NCBI RefSeq assembly: GCF_028368995.1
Contig: NZ_JAQNDL010000001.1
Span: 2,506,001 to 2,570,000 of the forward strand
Direction of reading: 5' to 3'
Length of the DNA stretch: 64,000 nt
From: Nannocystis bainbridge
GTDB lineage: Bacteria; Myxococcota_A; Polyangia; Nannocystales; Nannocystaceae
Below are positions 51,697 through 61,845 of the stretch, piece after piece. The stretch's first letter is position 1, and each line of letters opens with the position of its first letter. Below the pieces are notes generated by a model. It was not told where the DNA came from, did not search any database, and saw only the letters and a list, made by a program, of their open reading frames with translations. The translations under genes were made by a program, and so were the position numbers.

Positions 51697-52749
51697 TCAC
51701 AGCCGGCGACGCGGACGATCCTTGCGCAGCCGCGGCCCGGAGGCGCGACGAGCCAGCTCGTCCATGAAGCCGACATCGTCGAGGTCCGGCACGCGCGTGC
51801 GGATCTGCGACATCAGCTCCTCGACGTCGGGCTTGTCGCTGCCGCGGTGGAGCTCGTCGACCAGGCTGAGCAAGAGCCGCTCGGAGCGGGCGCGGTCGGC
51901 CTCGATCCGGCGCCGCAGCACCGACGAGCGGACCACCAGGGCGATCACGATCGCCAGCGCGAAGCCCAGCACCCAGGCGATGATCTGGCTGATCTGGATG
52001 CCCTTGTGCAGCGTGTGCTCGAGCCGGTTCCACAGCGAATCCTCGAACTGACCGAGATCGCGCCGGACCTGGAGCTCGGACAGCGCGTCGGCGGCGCCGA
52101 GCACGAGCTGCTTGCTCGCCTCACGCGACACGATGCTCACCACCGGCACCAGCTCGTCGCGCAGCGCCGCGCGCAGGGCCGGGGCCAGGTCCGCGCGCAC
52201 CATCTTCGCCATGCCCGGGCCCAGGTCCTGCTCCATCACCTTGCGCAGCGCCGGGCCGAGGTCGTCCGACAGGCCCTTGCCAGCCGACTGCGTCAGCGCC
52301 GTGACCGTCGAGCGCGTCAACGCGTCGACCATCGCGCTCGCCTCCTGGCGCGTCTTCGGCGACAGCGCGGTGTCGATGTTCTCGCGGATCGTCGCCGCCA
52401 GCGCCGGGCTGATCTGCTCGCGCAGGCTGGTGCTCGCGGCCTTGGCCATCGCGTCGAGGTAGCGGCTGCTCGCCTGGCGCAGCGCCGCCTGCCGCTGCTC
52501 GTCGGTGAGCCCGTCCAGCGCCCCACCGACCAGCGTCGCCGTCAGCTCGCGGCTCGCGGCCTGGAGCTGCGGGTCCTTCAGCAGCTTCTGGATCCGCGCC
52601 TGCGAGTCCGGGTCCTCGAGGAACCCCACTGTCTCGTCCAGCGTCGCCGGTACTGCCGTGCGGACCACTCCTTCGGCGGTGATACAGCCGGGAGCCGCGG
52701 AGACCAGGAGAGCGATCAGAGAGACGCCGCGCAGGTTGATGGGTCGCAT
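51697..52749 (-). CDS. Lipoprotein with an additional C-terminal membrane span
   Basis: A 350-residue protein. It has a lipobox-like AAPGC (Cys about residue 22) at the N-terminus and a clear membrane helix late in the chain (IIAWVLGFALAIVIALVV, about 255-275), followed by an Arg-rich cytoplasmic-type tail (SSVLRRRIEADRARSERLLL). Between them lies a long helical region with repeated Ala/Leu-rich segments (LREQISPALAATIRENIDTA, VMEQDLGPGMAKMVRADLAP). If lipid-modified it would be held at both ends, which is unusual. No family is recognised. Confidence 0.7.
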   Translation of the reverse strand: MRPINLRGVSLIALLVSAAPGCITAEGVVRTAVPATLDETVGFLEDPDSQARIQKLLKDPQLQAASRELTATLVGGALDGLTDEQRQAALRQASSRYLDAMAKAASTSLREQISPALAATIRENIDTALSPKTRQEASAMVDALTRSTVTALTQSAGKGLSDDLGPALRKVMEQDLGPGMAKMVRADLAPALRAALRDELVPVVSIVSREASKQLVLGAADALSELQVRRDLGQFEDSLWNRLEHTLHKGIQISQIIAWVLGFALAIVIALVVRSSVLRRRIEADRARSERLLLSLVDELHRGSDKPDVEELMSQIRTRVPDLDDVGFMDELARRASGPRLRKDRPRRRL

Positions 52750-52964
52750 GCGAGAGCCATGGACAGCTTCGCGTCGCGAGCCAGCGCCCGATGCATCGGA
52801 CCCGCTGCAGGCCCGAGGCCACGCCCGGCGAAACCCCGGAAAGCGGGCCGCGAGCGCCCGATCCGGCCGTCACCAGCGAGCGCGCGTCGTGGCCTCAAGA
52901 TCCCATAAGAAGCCTGCTTGGCGGAAGATGCGCGGCAGTTTTCATCGCGAATCGACCTCGTCGC

Positions 52965-52993
52965 TTGACACGGTCCGCACCTCGATCACGGTT
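52965..52993 (+). promoter_or_regulatory. Possible sigma-70 promoter for the small membrane gene
   Basis: A perfect TTGACA (52965-52970) is followed after 17 bases by ACGGTT, a poor -10. It lies about 40 bases before the GTG start at 53031. Confidence 0.35.
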
Positions 52994-53030
52994 CCGTTGG
53001 GAGCCGCAAGGCCCCGAATGGAGGTCCACC

Positions 53031-53183
53031 GTGCTTTACTGGTCCATCGTCTTCTTCATCGTCGCCCTCGTCGCCGCCATCTTCGGCTTCGGTGGCCTGG
53101 CCGCCGAGACCGCCTACATCGCCAAGATCCTGGCGTTCATCGGCCTCATCCTCGCCGTCGTCACCTTCGTGATGCGCCGCTGA
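53031..53183 (+). CDS. DUF1328/YtjA-type small membrane protein
   Basis: A 50-residue protein starting at GTG: LYWSIVFFIVALVAAIFGFG, GLAAETAYIAKILAFIGLIL and a short VMRR end. The two spans and the LYWS...FGFGG...A...AKILF pattern are characteristic of the DUF1328 (UPF0391, YtjA) family, common in proteobacteria and often stress-induced. GGAGGT lies about 6 bases before the start. The function of the family is unknown. A 14-mer hairpin follows. Confidence 0.88.
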   Translation: MLYWSIVFFIVALVAAIFGFGGLAAETAYIAKILAFIGLILAVVTFVMRR

Positions 53184-53204
53184 TTCGAGCGCGACTGTTC
53201 AACC

Positions 53205-53218
53205 TGTCCCGCGGGACA
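53205..53218. repeat. TGTCC-CGCG-GGACA hairpin
   Basis: A perfect hairpin 21 bases after the DUF1328 gene stop, placed as a terminator would be. Confidence 0.8.
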
Positions 53219-53333
53219 GCTCGCCTCGCCGACCCCGCGAGGCTCGAGTTGTCCCGCAGGCCCCCTCGCCGCGGAGCCGTGACTCACGACTCCGCGCTCG
53301 TCATTTCCGGCGCGCCGCCGCGCCGTCGCTACC

Positions 53334-53366
53334 ACCGGTCCCAGAGGACATGTCCCGCAGGACAGG
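53334..53366. repeat. 14-mer array, 2 units, in a convergent junction
   Basis: A perfect GGACATGTCC at 53346-53355 is followed by ACAGG 14 bases on. It ends 7 bases before the minus-strand stop at 53373. Confidence 0.85.
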
Positions 53367-53372
53367 CTCGCC

Positions 53373-53827
53373 TCAGGGCCCGACGGGATAGCGGCTGGCG
53401 ACGGCGATCCGGTTCCACAGGTTCATCTGGATCGCCAGCCACTCGACCGCCGCGATCTCCTCCGAAGACAGCACCTCGGCGGCCTCGGCGTAGATCGTCT
53501 CGGGGATCTGGTCGTGGGCGACGAGCGTGACCGCCTCGGTCAGCTCGAGTGCCGCGCGCTCCTTGTCGGTGAAGTACTGGGTCTCGCGCCAGGCCGGCAG
53601 CACGCTGAGGCGGTCGCTGGTCTCGCCGGTGGCCAGCGCGTCGCGGCTGTGCATGCGCACGCAAAAGGCGCAGTGGTTGAGCTGCGACGCCCGCAGGCGC
53701 AGCAGGTGGACGAAGCCGTCGGCCAGGCCGGCGGCCTTGGCCCGCTGGGTCACCTGCGCGTCGAGGGCCACCACCGCCCGGTAGAGCTCCGGCGCGGCCT
53801 TGCCGAGGTTGACACGATCGTCCTGGT

Positions 53828-53831
<4 letters not shown>
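53373..53831 (-). CDS. AhpD/carboxymuconolactone decarboxylase-family protein
   Basis: A 152-residue alkylhydroperoxidase AhpD-like protein. The redox motif is NHCAFCVRMHSRDAL with Cys54, Cys57 and His61, the CxxCxxxH arrangement of the family. YRAVVALDAQV before it and an ALELTEAVTLVAHDQ helix after it complete the all-helical fold. It is likely a disulfide reductase or peroxidase-type enzyme. Its ATG overlaps the glnS stop (ATGA), so it is translationally coupled to glutaminyl-tRNA synthetase. Confidence 0.9.
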
Positions 53832-55537
<1,706 letters not shown>

Positions 55538-55646
55538 GGCGACCCGATCCGTACTCCAGATGGGCCCGCAGGGTCAAACGGCGGCCCGCGGCGGCATTGT
55601 GGCGGGAAATTTGCCCCGCCCGCGCGGGCCGTGTTTCCCTCGCCCC

Positions 55647-56273
55647 GTGAGCCCCGGATCTCCGCGCTGGACCGCCGTTCGGGCCTTCCTCGGTCGGCAC
55701 GCCTACGTCGCCCTGGCGGCCGGCGCGCTGCTCGTGCTCACCCGCACCGTCGACTTCGCCCCGCCGCCGCTCGTCCGCCCCGACCCGTCCGCGCACGGTG
55801 GCGCCGGCGGGCCGGTCGAGGTCCAGGAGTTCTCGCCCGAGCTGCGCAACCCCCGGGTCATGCAGCTGCGCCTGGTCCTGCGCCGCTACGACGACCCCAA
55901 GCTGCCGGTCAAGGCCGACGACCACGCCCTCGACGACCGCGGCGACGTGCTGTCCTCGCCGCTCGTCACCGCCGTGGTCGGCACCGAGGCCGCTGTCGAC
56001 CAGAAGGTCGGCCTCGAGGGCGGCGACCTGCAGGTCCGCCTCGGCCTGCGCGCGACCCCGCGGCTGGGCCCCGGCGGCGCGACCACGCTCGAGCACACGC
56101 TCGAGGTCCACAGCGAGCGCGCCGGCTGGCGCGGCCACCCCGAGCGCCCGGTGTTCGTCGCCGGCGGCGTGGCCTCCGAGCTCGAGAACCGCAGCCAGCG
56201 CTGGGTGTTCGCCGTCGACGACCACCTGTTCAGCCTCGACCTCGAAGCCGTGCGCCCCGGCGGCCCGGTCTGA
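55647..56273 (+). CDS. Membrane-anchored hypothetical protein
   Basis: A 208-residue protein from GTG 55647: a short basic N-terminus, one membrane span (RHAYVALAAGALLVLTRTV, about 17-35) and an extracytoplasmic beta-rich part (VMQLRLVLRRYDDP, SSPLVTAVVGTEAAVDQKVG, TTLEHTLEVHSERAGW, WVFAVDDHLFSLDLEAV). No cysteines and no family recognised. It is divergent from glnS, with about 110 bases between. Confidence 0.65.
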   Translation: MSPGSPRWTAVRAFLGRHAYVALAAGALLVLTRTVDFAPPPLVRPDPSAHGGAGGPVEVQEFSPELRNPRVMQLRLVLRRYDDPKLPVKADDHALDDRGDVLSSPLVTAVVGTEAAVDQKVGLEGGDLQVRLGLRATPRLGPGGATTLEHTLEVHSERAGWRGHPERPVFVAGGVASELENRSQRWVFAVDDHLFSLDLEAVRPGGPV

Positions 56274-56362
56274 GCGCGGGGCCGACGCACGGCGCCGGGG
56301 CGTAAGAGCCCCCCTGGACTCGCCGTCCGCGGCTCACGAGCGCCGCACGCGGCCGTTCTCTT

Positions 56363-56459
56363 GCATGGTCGAAGCGACATGCGCTTTCCAACATGCCCTC
56401 GGAGACATGCCCTCTCGGACATGCTCTTCGGGACATTCCCGCGAGGACATGTCCGTCAG
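56363..56459. repeat. 14-mer array, 7 units, in a convergent junction
   Basis: Units at 56363, 56377, 56391, 56405, 56419, 56433 and 56447, all exactly 14 apart. This is the longest array in the window. A perfect GGACATGTCC is at 56445-56454. It abuts the stop codon (56456-56458) of the minus-strand gene. Confidence 0.93.
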
Positions 56460-57028
56460 CGCCGGTACGGGTCGGCGACGCGGGCCAGCAGGGTCGCCTC
56501 GAAGGTGCGCAGCGCGAGCATCGTCCGCCGCAGCTCGGCGAACACGTGCGCCAGGTCGGGGCCGTCCGGGTACAGCACCTCTTCCCACAGGTCGTCGCTG
56601 CGGTCGAACACCCCGCGGCGGAACAGCGCCGCGTAGAAGGGGGCCGGCCCGAGCCCGAGCCCGAGCAGGACCAGGCGATCGCGCTCGTCGAGCCGGCGGA
56701 ACAGCAGCAGCCACTCCCACAGCGCGCGCCGGGCCTCGCCGATCGCGCGGTCGTAGGCGTCGCAGCGGGCCCGCCGACCCCACGGCGTCTCCGGGGCCAG
56801 CGGGTTGTCCCAGTCGGCCAGCGGGGTCGCCAGCGCGTGCCGCACGACGCGCGCCTGGCGGGCCAGCTCGCCGAGCCCGCGGCTCAGGTGGGCCGTGCTC
56901 GGATCGTCGTCGCCGTCGCTGAGGGCCAGCAGCTCGCGCAGCCGGGCGTCCCGCTCGCGCTCCCGCGACCACCAGCGCGCCGCTGCCGCGGCCGTGACCC
57001 CTGCGCCGACGGTGATCGCCCAGCTCAT
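56456..57028 (-). CDS. Hypothetical membrane-anchored helical protein
   Basis: A 190-residue protein: MSWAITVGAGVTAAAAARWW forms a membrane anchor, followed by a very basic stretch (SRERERDARLRELL). A mostly helical domain contains LSRGLGELARQARVVRHALA, RALWEWLLLFRRLDERDRLV and EEVLYPDGPDLAHVFAELRR. AAAAGG lies just before the ATG. No family is recognised. Confidence 0.65.
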   Translation of the reverse strand: MSWAITVGAGVTAAAAARWWSRERERDARLRELLALSDGDDDPSTAHLSRGLGELARQARVVRHALATPLADWDNPLAPETPWGRRARCDAYDRAIGEARRALWEWLLLFRRLDERDRLVLLGLGLGPAPFYAALFRRGVFDRSDDLWEEVLYPDGPDLAHVFAELRRTMLALRTFEATLLARVADPYRR

Positions 57029-57082
57029 GCCTTTTAAAAGATGATCGACGCCGGGCGCGAACTCAAGGGCGCCGGGGGGCGC

Positions 57083-57124
57083 ACATTCGCCCGCGACATG
57101 TTCTTTAGGACATGTACGAACATT
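57083..57124. repeat. 14-mer repeat, about 2-3 units
   Basis: ACATGTTCTTTAGG at 57096 and ACATGTACGAACAT at 57110, with a looser ACATTCG at 57083. It is upstream of the helical protein gene. Confidence 0.75.
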
Positions 57125-57299
57125 GCCCGCCCGCCGCGCGACGCCGACGCGGTCGCGCCCTCGCGGCGCTCGCCCGCGCTGCAGCGCAGAGCTCGCCCCG
57201 GCGGCCGCGCGTCCGGCCGGTTCGGTCCCGATCGATCCCGCTGCGCGACTCCCGTCTCGCTGGCTCACCCGCATCACCTCCGCCTCGCCTCGTCTCGCG

Positions 57300-57900
57300 C
57301 CGGTTGCTCGGTCGCCTGGTCTCCTCGTTCTCCGTCGTGTCCGTCTCGCGTCGGTTGACCCGTCGCTCGTCGCCTCCTCGCTCCTCGCATCCGCCTCGCG
57401 TAGACGCTCCGTCGTCGCGCCTCCTCGCCCTTCGTCGCGTCCGTTTCACGTCGTTGCCCCGTCGCCTCGTCTCTCCTTCGTCGCCCCGTCCTTCCGTCGC
57501 GTCCGTTTCGCGTCCTTGCCCCTTCGTCTCGCCCCGTCCGTCCGTCGCGTCCGTTTCACGTGGGTCGCTCTGTCGCCACGCCTCGTCGCCTCGTCGCCTC
57601 GTTCGTCGCCCCGTCCTTCCGTCGCGTCCGTTCACGTGGGTCGCTCTGTCGCCGCGCCTCACCGCCCCGTCTTTCCTTCGCCTCGTCTCGCTCGGCAGCG
57701 TCACCTCGTTCGCGTCCTTCGGCTCCGACACTTCCGCTTCGCCCCGTCGCATCGCTCTCTGCTTCGACGCGACCGTTGCCTCTCTTCCCGCCGCATCTCG
57801 TTCTGCTCCGTCGCTCCGCGTCACTTCCCCCTGCTCTGCCGTCGCCTTCGCTCGTCGCTCGTCCCTTCGCTCCCCTCCACCGCGGCCCGCCTGGCCGCTT
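57300..57900. repeat. Pyrimidine-rich degenerate tandem repeat
   Basis: About 600 bases of C/T/G sequence built from CGTCGC, CCTCGT and CCGTC words. The word GTCGCGTCCGTTTCACGT and close variants recur near 57434, 57497, 57549 and 57619; GTGGGTCGCTCTGTCGCC occurs twice. The plus strand is nearly free of A. It looks like a decayed minisatellite. Confidence 0.6.
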
Positions 57901-58294
57901 CACGCCTGTTCCGTCTCACCGTGAGGCTGCACAGGCGCGGGATCCGGGTGACCCGCGAGGCCCCAGGGCTCGGGGCCCGACCTCCCCGCCTTTCGCGTCA
58001 GCCTCCACGATCAGGCATATGCTGTTGCAACGACCTCGGTTCACGCAGCGGTCAAGCCCTCCCCGATCCGCTCTCGCCGACCTCGCAAGGCCCGCCGCCC
58101 TGCCTCCTGGCTGTTCTCGTGGCGCTCTCACGAGGGTTTTCACTGACGCGCGCCGACGCGGTCGAAACCATTGCGTCACGCGATCACGTGACCGGACGGT
58201 CGACCGGACAGCGAGGCCGAAAGACGTCTCGTGTTGGCTCCACCGTCATCGCAGGCGCAAAGCTCGCGACGCTGCTACCGTGGGCAATAGCTGG

Positions 58295-59506
58295 ATGACT
58301 GCGAGCCACGACGTCCGTCCCTTCCTCGACCTCCACGGAGCCGAATACTCGCGTGACCCGCACGGGGCGATCCGGGCCGCGCGCGAGCAGAGCTGGTGCG
58401 CGGACACGGTGATGGGTCCGGCGATCCTGCGCTACCGCGAGGTCCAGGCCGCGCTGGCCCAGCGCTCGCTGCGGACCCCCGGACCTGACTTTTTGGCCAT
58501 GCAGGGCATCCACGACGGCCCGCTGGTCGAGATCATGTCGGGCTTCTTGCTCAACACCGACGGCCCCGTGCACGATCGGCTGCGCCGGCTCATCAGTCGC
58601 TCGTTCACCGTGCGCCGGGTCGAGGCCGTGCGCCCGCAGATCGTCGCCATCGCCGGCGAGCTCGCCGACGCTCTGGTCGCCAAGGATCGCTGCGACCTCG
58701 TGGCCGAGTTCGCCGACCCGTTCGCGCGCCGCGTGCTGTGTGCGTTCGTCGGCATCCCCGCCGACGCCCAGGCCCGCGTGCGCCGCTGGACCGCCGACCT
58801 CGGGCTGATGTTCGGCCTCAGCGTCGCCAAGCACCGGGCCCAGATCGAGGCCTCGATGATCGAGCTGCGCGGGTTCATCGACGGGCTGATCGCGCTGCGC
58901 CGGCGCGACCCGGTCGACGACCTGCTCAGCGAACTGGTCGCGGCCGAGGCCAACGGCGACATGCTGACCGACACCGAGCTGCGGGCGATGATCGTCACCT
59001 TCATGTCGGCCGGCAGCGACACGGTGCTGAACCAGCTCGGCCACGCCTTCGCGGCCTTCGTCGAGCACCCGGACCAGTGGCGCCTGCTCGCCGCGGACCC
59101 GTCGCTGGCGGCCAACGCCGCCGAGGAGGTGGTCCGCTTCTCGCCGGCCGCGCTGCTCGGGGTGCCGCGCATCGCCACCGCCGACGTCGAGGTCGCCGGC
59201 CACGTGTTCCCGCGCGGCAGCTTCATCCTCCCGCTCACTGGCGCGGCCAACCGCGACCCGCGGGTCTTCACCGACCCCGACCGCTTCGACATCACCCGCC
59301 AGCGCGACGTCCACCTCACCTTCGGCGGCGGGATCCACTACTGCCTCGGCGCCGCGCTGGCCCGCACCCAATTGCAGGTCACCCTGCCGATGCTGGCCAC
59401 CCGCCTCGGCGAGCTCCACCCCGACGGCCCGATCCCCTGGCTGCCGCCCACCGAGGCCGTGTACGGCCCCCTGAGCGTGCCCGTGGCCTACCGCGCCCGC
59501 GGCTGA
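58295..59506 (+). CDS. Cytochrome P450, second copy
   Basis: A 403-residue soluble P450 from ATG 58295; the frame is open far upstream, but that part is low-complexity. The I-helix motif is MSAGSDTVLNQLG, ExxR is EEVVRFSPAALL, and the heme loop is FGGGIHYCLGAALARTQ with Cys350 as ligand. FITDPDRFDITRQRDVHL-type PERF sequence is also present. It is only distantly similar to the P450 at 2500, with a different I-helix (AGSDT versus GGHETT). No redox partner or biosynthetic genes adjoin it. TACCGT lies about 13 bases upstream of the start. Confidence 0.95.
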   Translation: MTASHDVRPFLDLHGAEYSRDPHGAIRAAREQSWCADTVMGPAILRYREVQAALAQRSLRTPGPDFLAMQGIHDGPLVEIMSGFLLNTDGPVHDRLRRLISRSFTVRRVEAVRPQIVAIAGELADALVAKDRCDLVAEFADPFARRVLCAFVGIPADAQARVRRWTADLGLMFGLSVAKHRAQIEASMIELRGFIDGLIALRRRDPVDDLLSELVAAEANGDMLTDTELRAMIVTFMSAGSDTVLNQLGHAFAAFVEHPDQWRLLAADPSLAANAAEEVVRFSPAALLGVPRIATADVEVAGHVFPRGSFILPLTGAANRDPRVFTDPDRFDITRQRDVHLTFGGGIHYCLGAALARTQLQVTLPMLATRLGELHPDGPIPWLPPTEAVYGPLSVPVAYRARG

Positions 59507-60087
59507 GGCCCGCGGCCGGACACGGCGCCGCCGGTGCGGAGGTTCGCCTCGGCGAGCGCCGCTCGTGCGATAAGAAAGGGCCGTTCGTGCTCGGCAACGA
59601 CGCCGCCGCTCATCCCCTCGAGCCCGAGCTCGACGTGTCCGGCGACCCGTTCGCGGCCAATCCATCGACCTGTCCCTTCAGACAGTTTATTATGCGCCCG
59701 GTCTCGCCGCCGCGGGTCCGCCCGACGCGCCGGGCTCGGCCTTTGTCCGCGCGCGATCGCCTGCTCGCCCCGCCATCCTCGCCGACGGCTCGCGCGCTCG
59801 CCGGGTCGCCCGATCTGGCGCTCCTGACGTATGTGCATAGCCGGCGGCTCGAGCCCGCCGGGTCGGCGCCACCGGCGGACTGCAGACAATCGCGGCCCGC
59901 GGCGCGGCGACCGGAGCGGGGCCGGTTTCGCCTGCGAAGGGCCGCCGGTGGGGAAATTCGGGCCGTCGGCGCCATCACGCTCGGGTCCGCTGCATTGGTG
60001 CCAGTCGTGGCTCCGGGCCATAAGCCCAGCGACCCCTCGGCGCGCCCCGGACCGGCCGGCGCGGCGCCAGGTTCAAGGAGATTCGCC
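59507..60087. other. 581-base intergenic region
   Basis: No gene is accepted here. It contains one 14-mer hairpin at 59671-59684. The frames present are short and Arg/Pro-rich on both strands. Confidence 0.5.
59671..59684. repeat. TGTCC-CTTC-AGACA hairpin
   Basis: A single 14-mer family element with one mismatch at the loop end, in the intergenic region after the P450. Confidence 0.65.
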
Positions 60088-60612
60088 ATGCTCGCACGTT
60101 CATGTCTGACCTTGCTGCTCTGCTGCACCTCGACCCTCGCGGCGGCGAAGGAGCCCGCGCAGGTCGCGGCCGCGCAGGGCCCTCTGCGCCCGTTGGCGGC
60201 GCGCAATGTGGAGCCCGCGAACCAGCCGGCGCCGCTGATCCCTCCTGGCCGCGAGCCCGACCTCGTCCCGCCCGACTACAAGCGCGACTGGCAGACCGAG
60301 CAGCGCTTCTTGCAGGCCGGCACGGGCGCCTCGTGGGCCCTCGCGGGCCTCGGCACGATCGGCCTGGCCGTCCCGCTGGGCATGCTCAATCGCTGCAACC
60401 AGGCCTCCGACGCCGGGGCCATGATCGACTGCAGCCAGCAGCGCCGCACCGCCGGCATCATGGCCCCGATCCTCGGCGTGCTCACCATCGCCGCGATCAT
60501 CCCCGCGGTGATGTTCACGCGCCGCCTCGTCAAGCACGACGACAAGAAGCCTGGCAAGCAGCGCCGCACCGCCTTCGGCGTCAACGCGGGCGGCCTCGCG
60601 CTGCAGTTCTGA
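60088..60612 (+). CDS. Exported protein with two membrane spans
   Basis: A 174-residue protein: signal peptide MLARSCLTLLLCCTSTLAAA, a Pro-rich region (PLIPPGREPDLVPPDYKRD), then two hydrophobic helices (ASWALAGLGTIGLAVPLGML and MAPILGVLTIAAIIPAVMF) flanking a Cys-containing loop (LNRCNQAS...IDCSQQRR). A basic tail (KHDDKKPGKQRR) precedes a final strand. AAGGAG about 7 bases upstream fixes the start. This layout recurs among myxobacterial hypothetical proteins; function unknown. Confidence 0.75.
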   Translation: MLARSCLTLLLCCTSTLAAAKEPAQVAAAQGPLRPLAARNVEPANQPAPLIPPGREPDLVPPDYKRDWQTEQRFLQAGTGASWALAGLGTIGLAVPLGMLNRCNQASDAGAMIDCSQQRRTAGIMAPILGVLTIAAIIPAVMFTRRLVKHDDKKPGKQRRTAFGVNAGGLALQF

Positions 60613-60641
60613 GCGCGCTCGCTCGCCGGCCGGCCCCCGCG

Positions 60642-60647
60642 TATCCT
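60642..60647 (+). promoter_or_regulatory. TANNNT -10-like element 7 nt before start
   Basis: TATCCT ends 7 bases before ATG 60655; no ribosome binding site. Confidence 0.4.
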
Positions 60648-60654
60648 CGCGGCC

Positions 60655-61140
60655 ATGCCCGCCCGCCTGCGCACCGCCGGTCCGTCCGACGCCGCCGACA
60701 TTCACCGCCTGATCGTCGACCTCGCCACCTACGAGCGCGAGCCGGACGCCGTGGTCGTCACCGTCGACGGGCTGCGGGACCAGCTCGCCGCCGAGCGTCC
60801 GCCCTTCGAGTGCATCCTCGCCGAGGACGACGACGAGGCGGTGGTCGGCTTCGCCCTGTTCTTCCACAACTACTCGACCTGGCGCGGCCGCCCCGGCCTC
60901 TACCTCGAGGACCTGTTCGTCGATCCCACGCGGCGCGGCCGCGGGATCGGCAAGCAGCTGCTCGTGCGCCTGGCCCAGCTCGCCGTCGAGCGCGGCTGCG
61001 CCCGCATGGACTGGGCCGTGCTCGACTGGAACGCCCCGGCGATCGCGTTCTACGAGGCGCTCGGCGCCCGCGCGGTGGCCGACTGGACCATCTTCCGCCT
61101 CACCGGACCTGCGCTCTCGGACCTGGCCCGGACGACATGA
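60655..61140 (+). CDS. GNAT acetyltransferase, diamine N-acetyltransferase-like
   Basis: A 161-residue GNAT-family enzyme that moves an acetyl group from acetyl-CoA to an amine. LRTAGPSDAADIHRLIVDLA is the N-terminal strand and helix, ALFFHNYSTWRGRPGLYLED the substrate region, LFVDPTRRGRGIGKQLLVRL the CoA-binding motif A (RRGRGIG), and WAVLDWNAPAIAFYEALGAR motif B. FHNYSTWxGxPGLYLEDLFV is typical of the spermidine/spermine (thialysine) acetyltransferase branch. The last residues (GPALSDLARTT) are encoded by 14-mer repeat units that continue past the stop. Confidence 0.92.
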   Translation: MPARLRTAGPSDAADIHRLIVDLATYEREPDAVVVTVDGLRDQLAAERPPFECILAEDDDEAVVGFALFFHNYSTWRGRPGLYLEDLFVDPTRRGRGIGKQLLVRLAQLAVERGCARMDWAVLDWNAPAIAFYEALGARAVADWTIFRLTGPALSDLARTT

Positions 61141-61162
61141 CCTTTCGGTCATTGTGATGACC
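61107..61162. repeat. 14-mer array, 4 units, over GNAT 3' end
   Basis: Units at 61107, 61121, 61135 and 61149, exactly 14 apart (ACCTG, ACCTGG, ACATG, TCATT). The third unit contains the TGA stop. It is convergent with the SCP-2 gene. Confidence 0.8.
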
Positions 61163-61239
61163 ACCGCTCCGCGCGGACGAATCACCGCACGCCGGATTCA
61201 TGCCCCGTCGCTACCGGCCGGCGCCGGATCAGCGCGCGG

Positions 61240-61569
61240 TCACAGGCGCGACAGCTGATTGACGCGAGCCACCAGCGACGAGCTGCCCATCACCACCAGG
61301 CGGCCCGCGGAGGCCAGCGCCTCGGCGCTGCTCGGATCGCCGGTGACGAGGCTCTTGAAGTCGGCGCTGTCGATCGCCAGCTCGCACTGGGCGCCCGGCC
61401 AATAGCCGGCCCACACGCCCGTCTTGGCCCGGGTGACCTCGACCCACCATTCGCCCCCGCCGGGTCCGGAGATGCGGAATTGATAGGTCCCGCCGATCTC
61501 GGCCGCGCCCGCCGGATTACGGCGGAGGGCCGCCGGCAGGTCCTCGTTGAAAAAGCGCTGGACGTTCAT
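61240..61569 (-). CDS. SCP-2 sterol-transfer domain protein
   Basis: A 109-residue single-domain protein. The SCP-2 fold is indicated by MNVQRFFNEDLPAALRRNPA, GTYQFRISGPGGGEWWVEVT, CELAIDSADFKSLVTGDPS and AGRLVVMGSSSLVARV, the usual order of a beta sheet that receives a lipid-binding helix pair. Such proteins bind lipids or fatty acyl groups. The start is the only ATG giving the standard domain length. The gene is single, between the GNAT gene and prkA. Confidence 0.85.
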   Translation of the reverse strand: MNVQRFFNEDLPAALRRNPAGAAEIGGTYQFRISGPGGGEWWVEVTRAKTGVWAGYWPGAQCELAIDSADFKSLVTGDPSSAEALASAGRLVVMGSSSLVARVNQLSRL

Positions 61570-61845
61570 CCGCGGGTGCCCGAGGCCACGCTGCCACGCT
61601 GTTCTGCTGGAGTCAACGCTCGCGCACCGCCGCAAGAATCGCAGGAGTTCCCCTCGTGACGCGCCTTATTTGGCCATCTCAGTGAGTCCGCGCTCGGCCG
61701 GCGCACCAATGGTGGGATCCATGCCCACTGCGACATAACACGCGGTCGTGCGCGTGCTGCGATTCACGGCTTCGCTGCGCGCTGCGAGGCCCGCGCTCAC
61801 GCGAATGGTCGTTCGCGTCGGCGCGGGCCGCGACCTGCCGGTCCG

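Larger units (their letters stand above)
57029..58294. other. 1.27-kb region without a convincing gene
   Basis: It lies between divergent genes. It holds a 14-mer repeat (57083-57124), a pyrimidine-rich degenerate repeat tract (57300-57900) and ordinary GC-rich sequence to 58294. All frames through the tract are low-complexity (Arg/Ser/Val/Leu or Arg/Glu/Asp/Gly) and I do not accept any as coding. Confidence 0.55.

Noticed and set aside
56363..56459. Match of GGACATGTCC to the p53 half-site consensus
   Set aside because: The decamer fits RRRCWWGYYY, but this is a bacterium without p53, so the match is coincidental.
57105..57824. Arg/Glu/Asp-rich minus-strand frame over the pyrimidine-rich tract
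   Set aside because: It arises from the low-complexity DNA; there is no ribosome binding site, no domain and no balanced composition.
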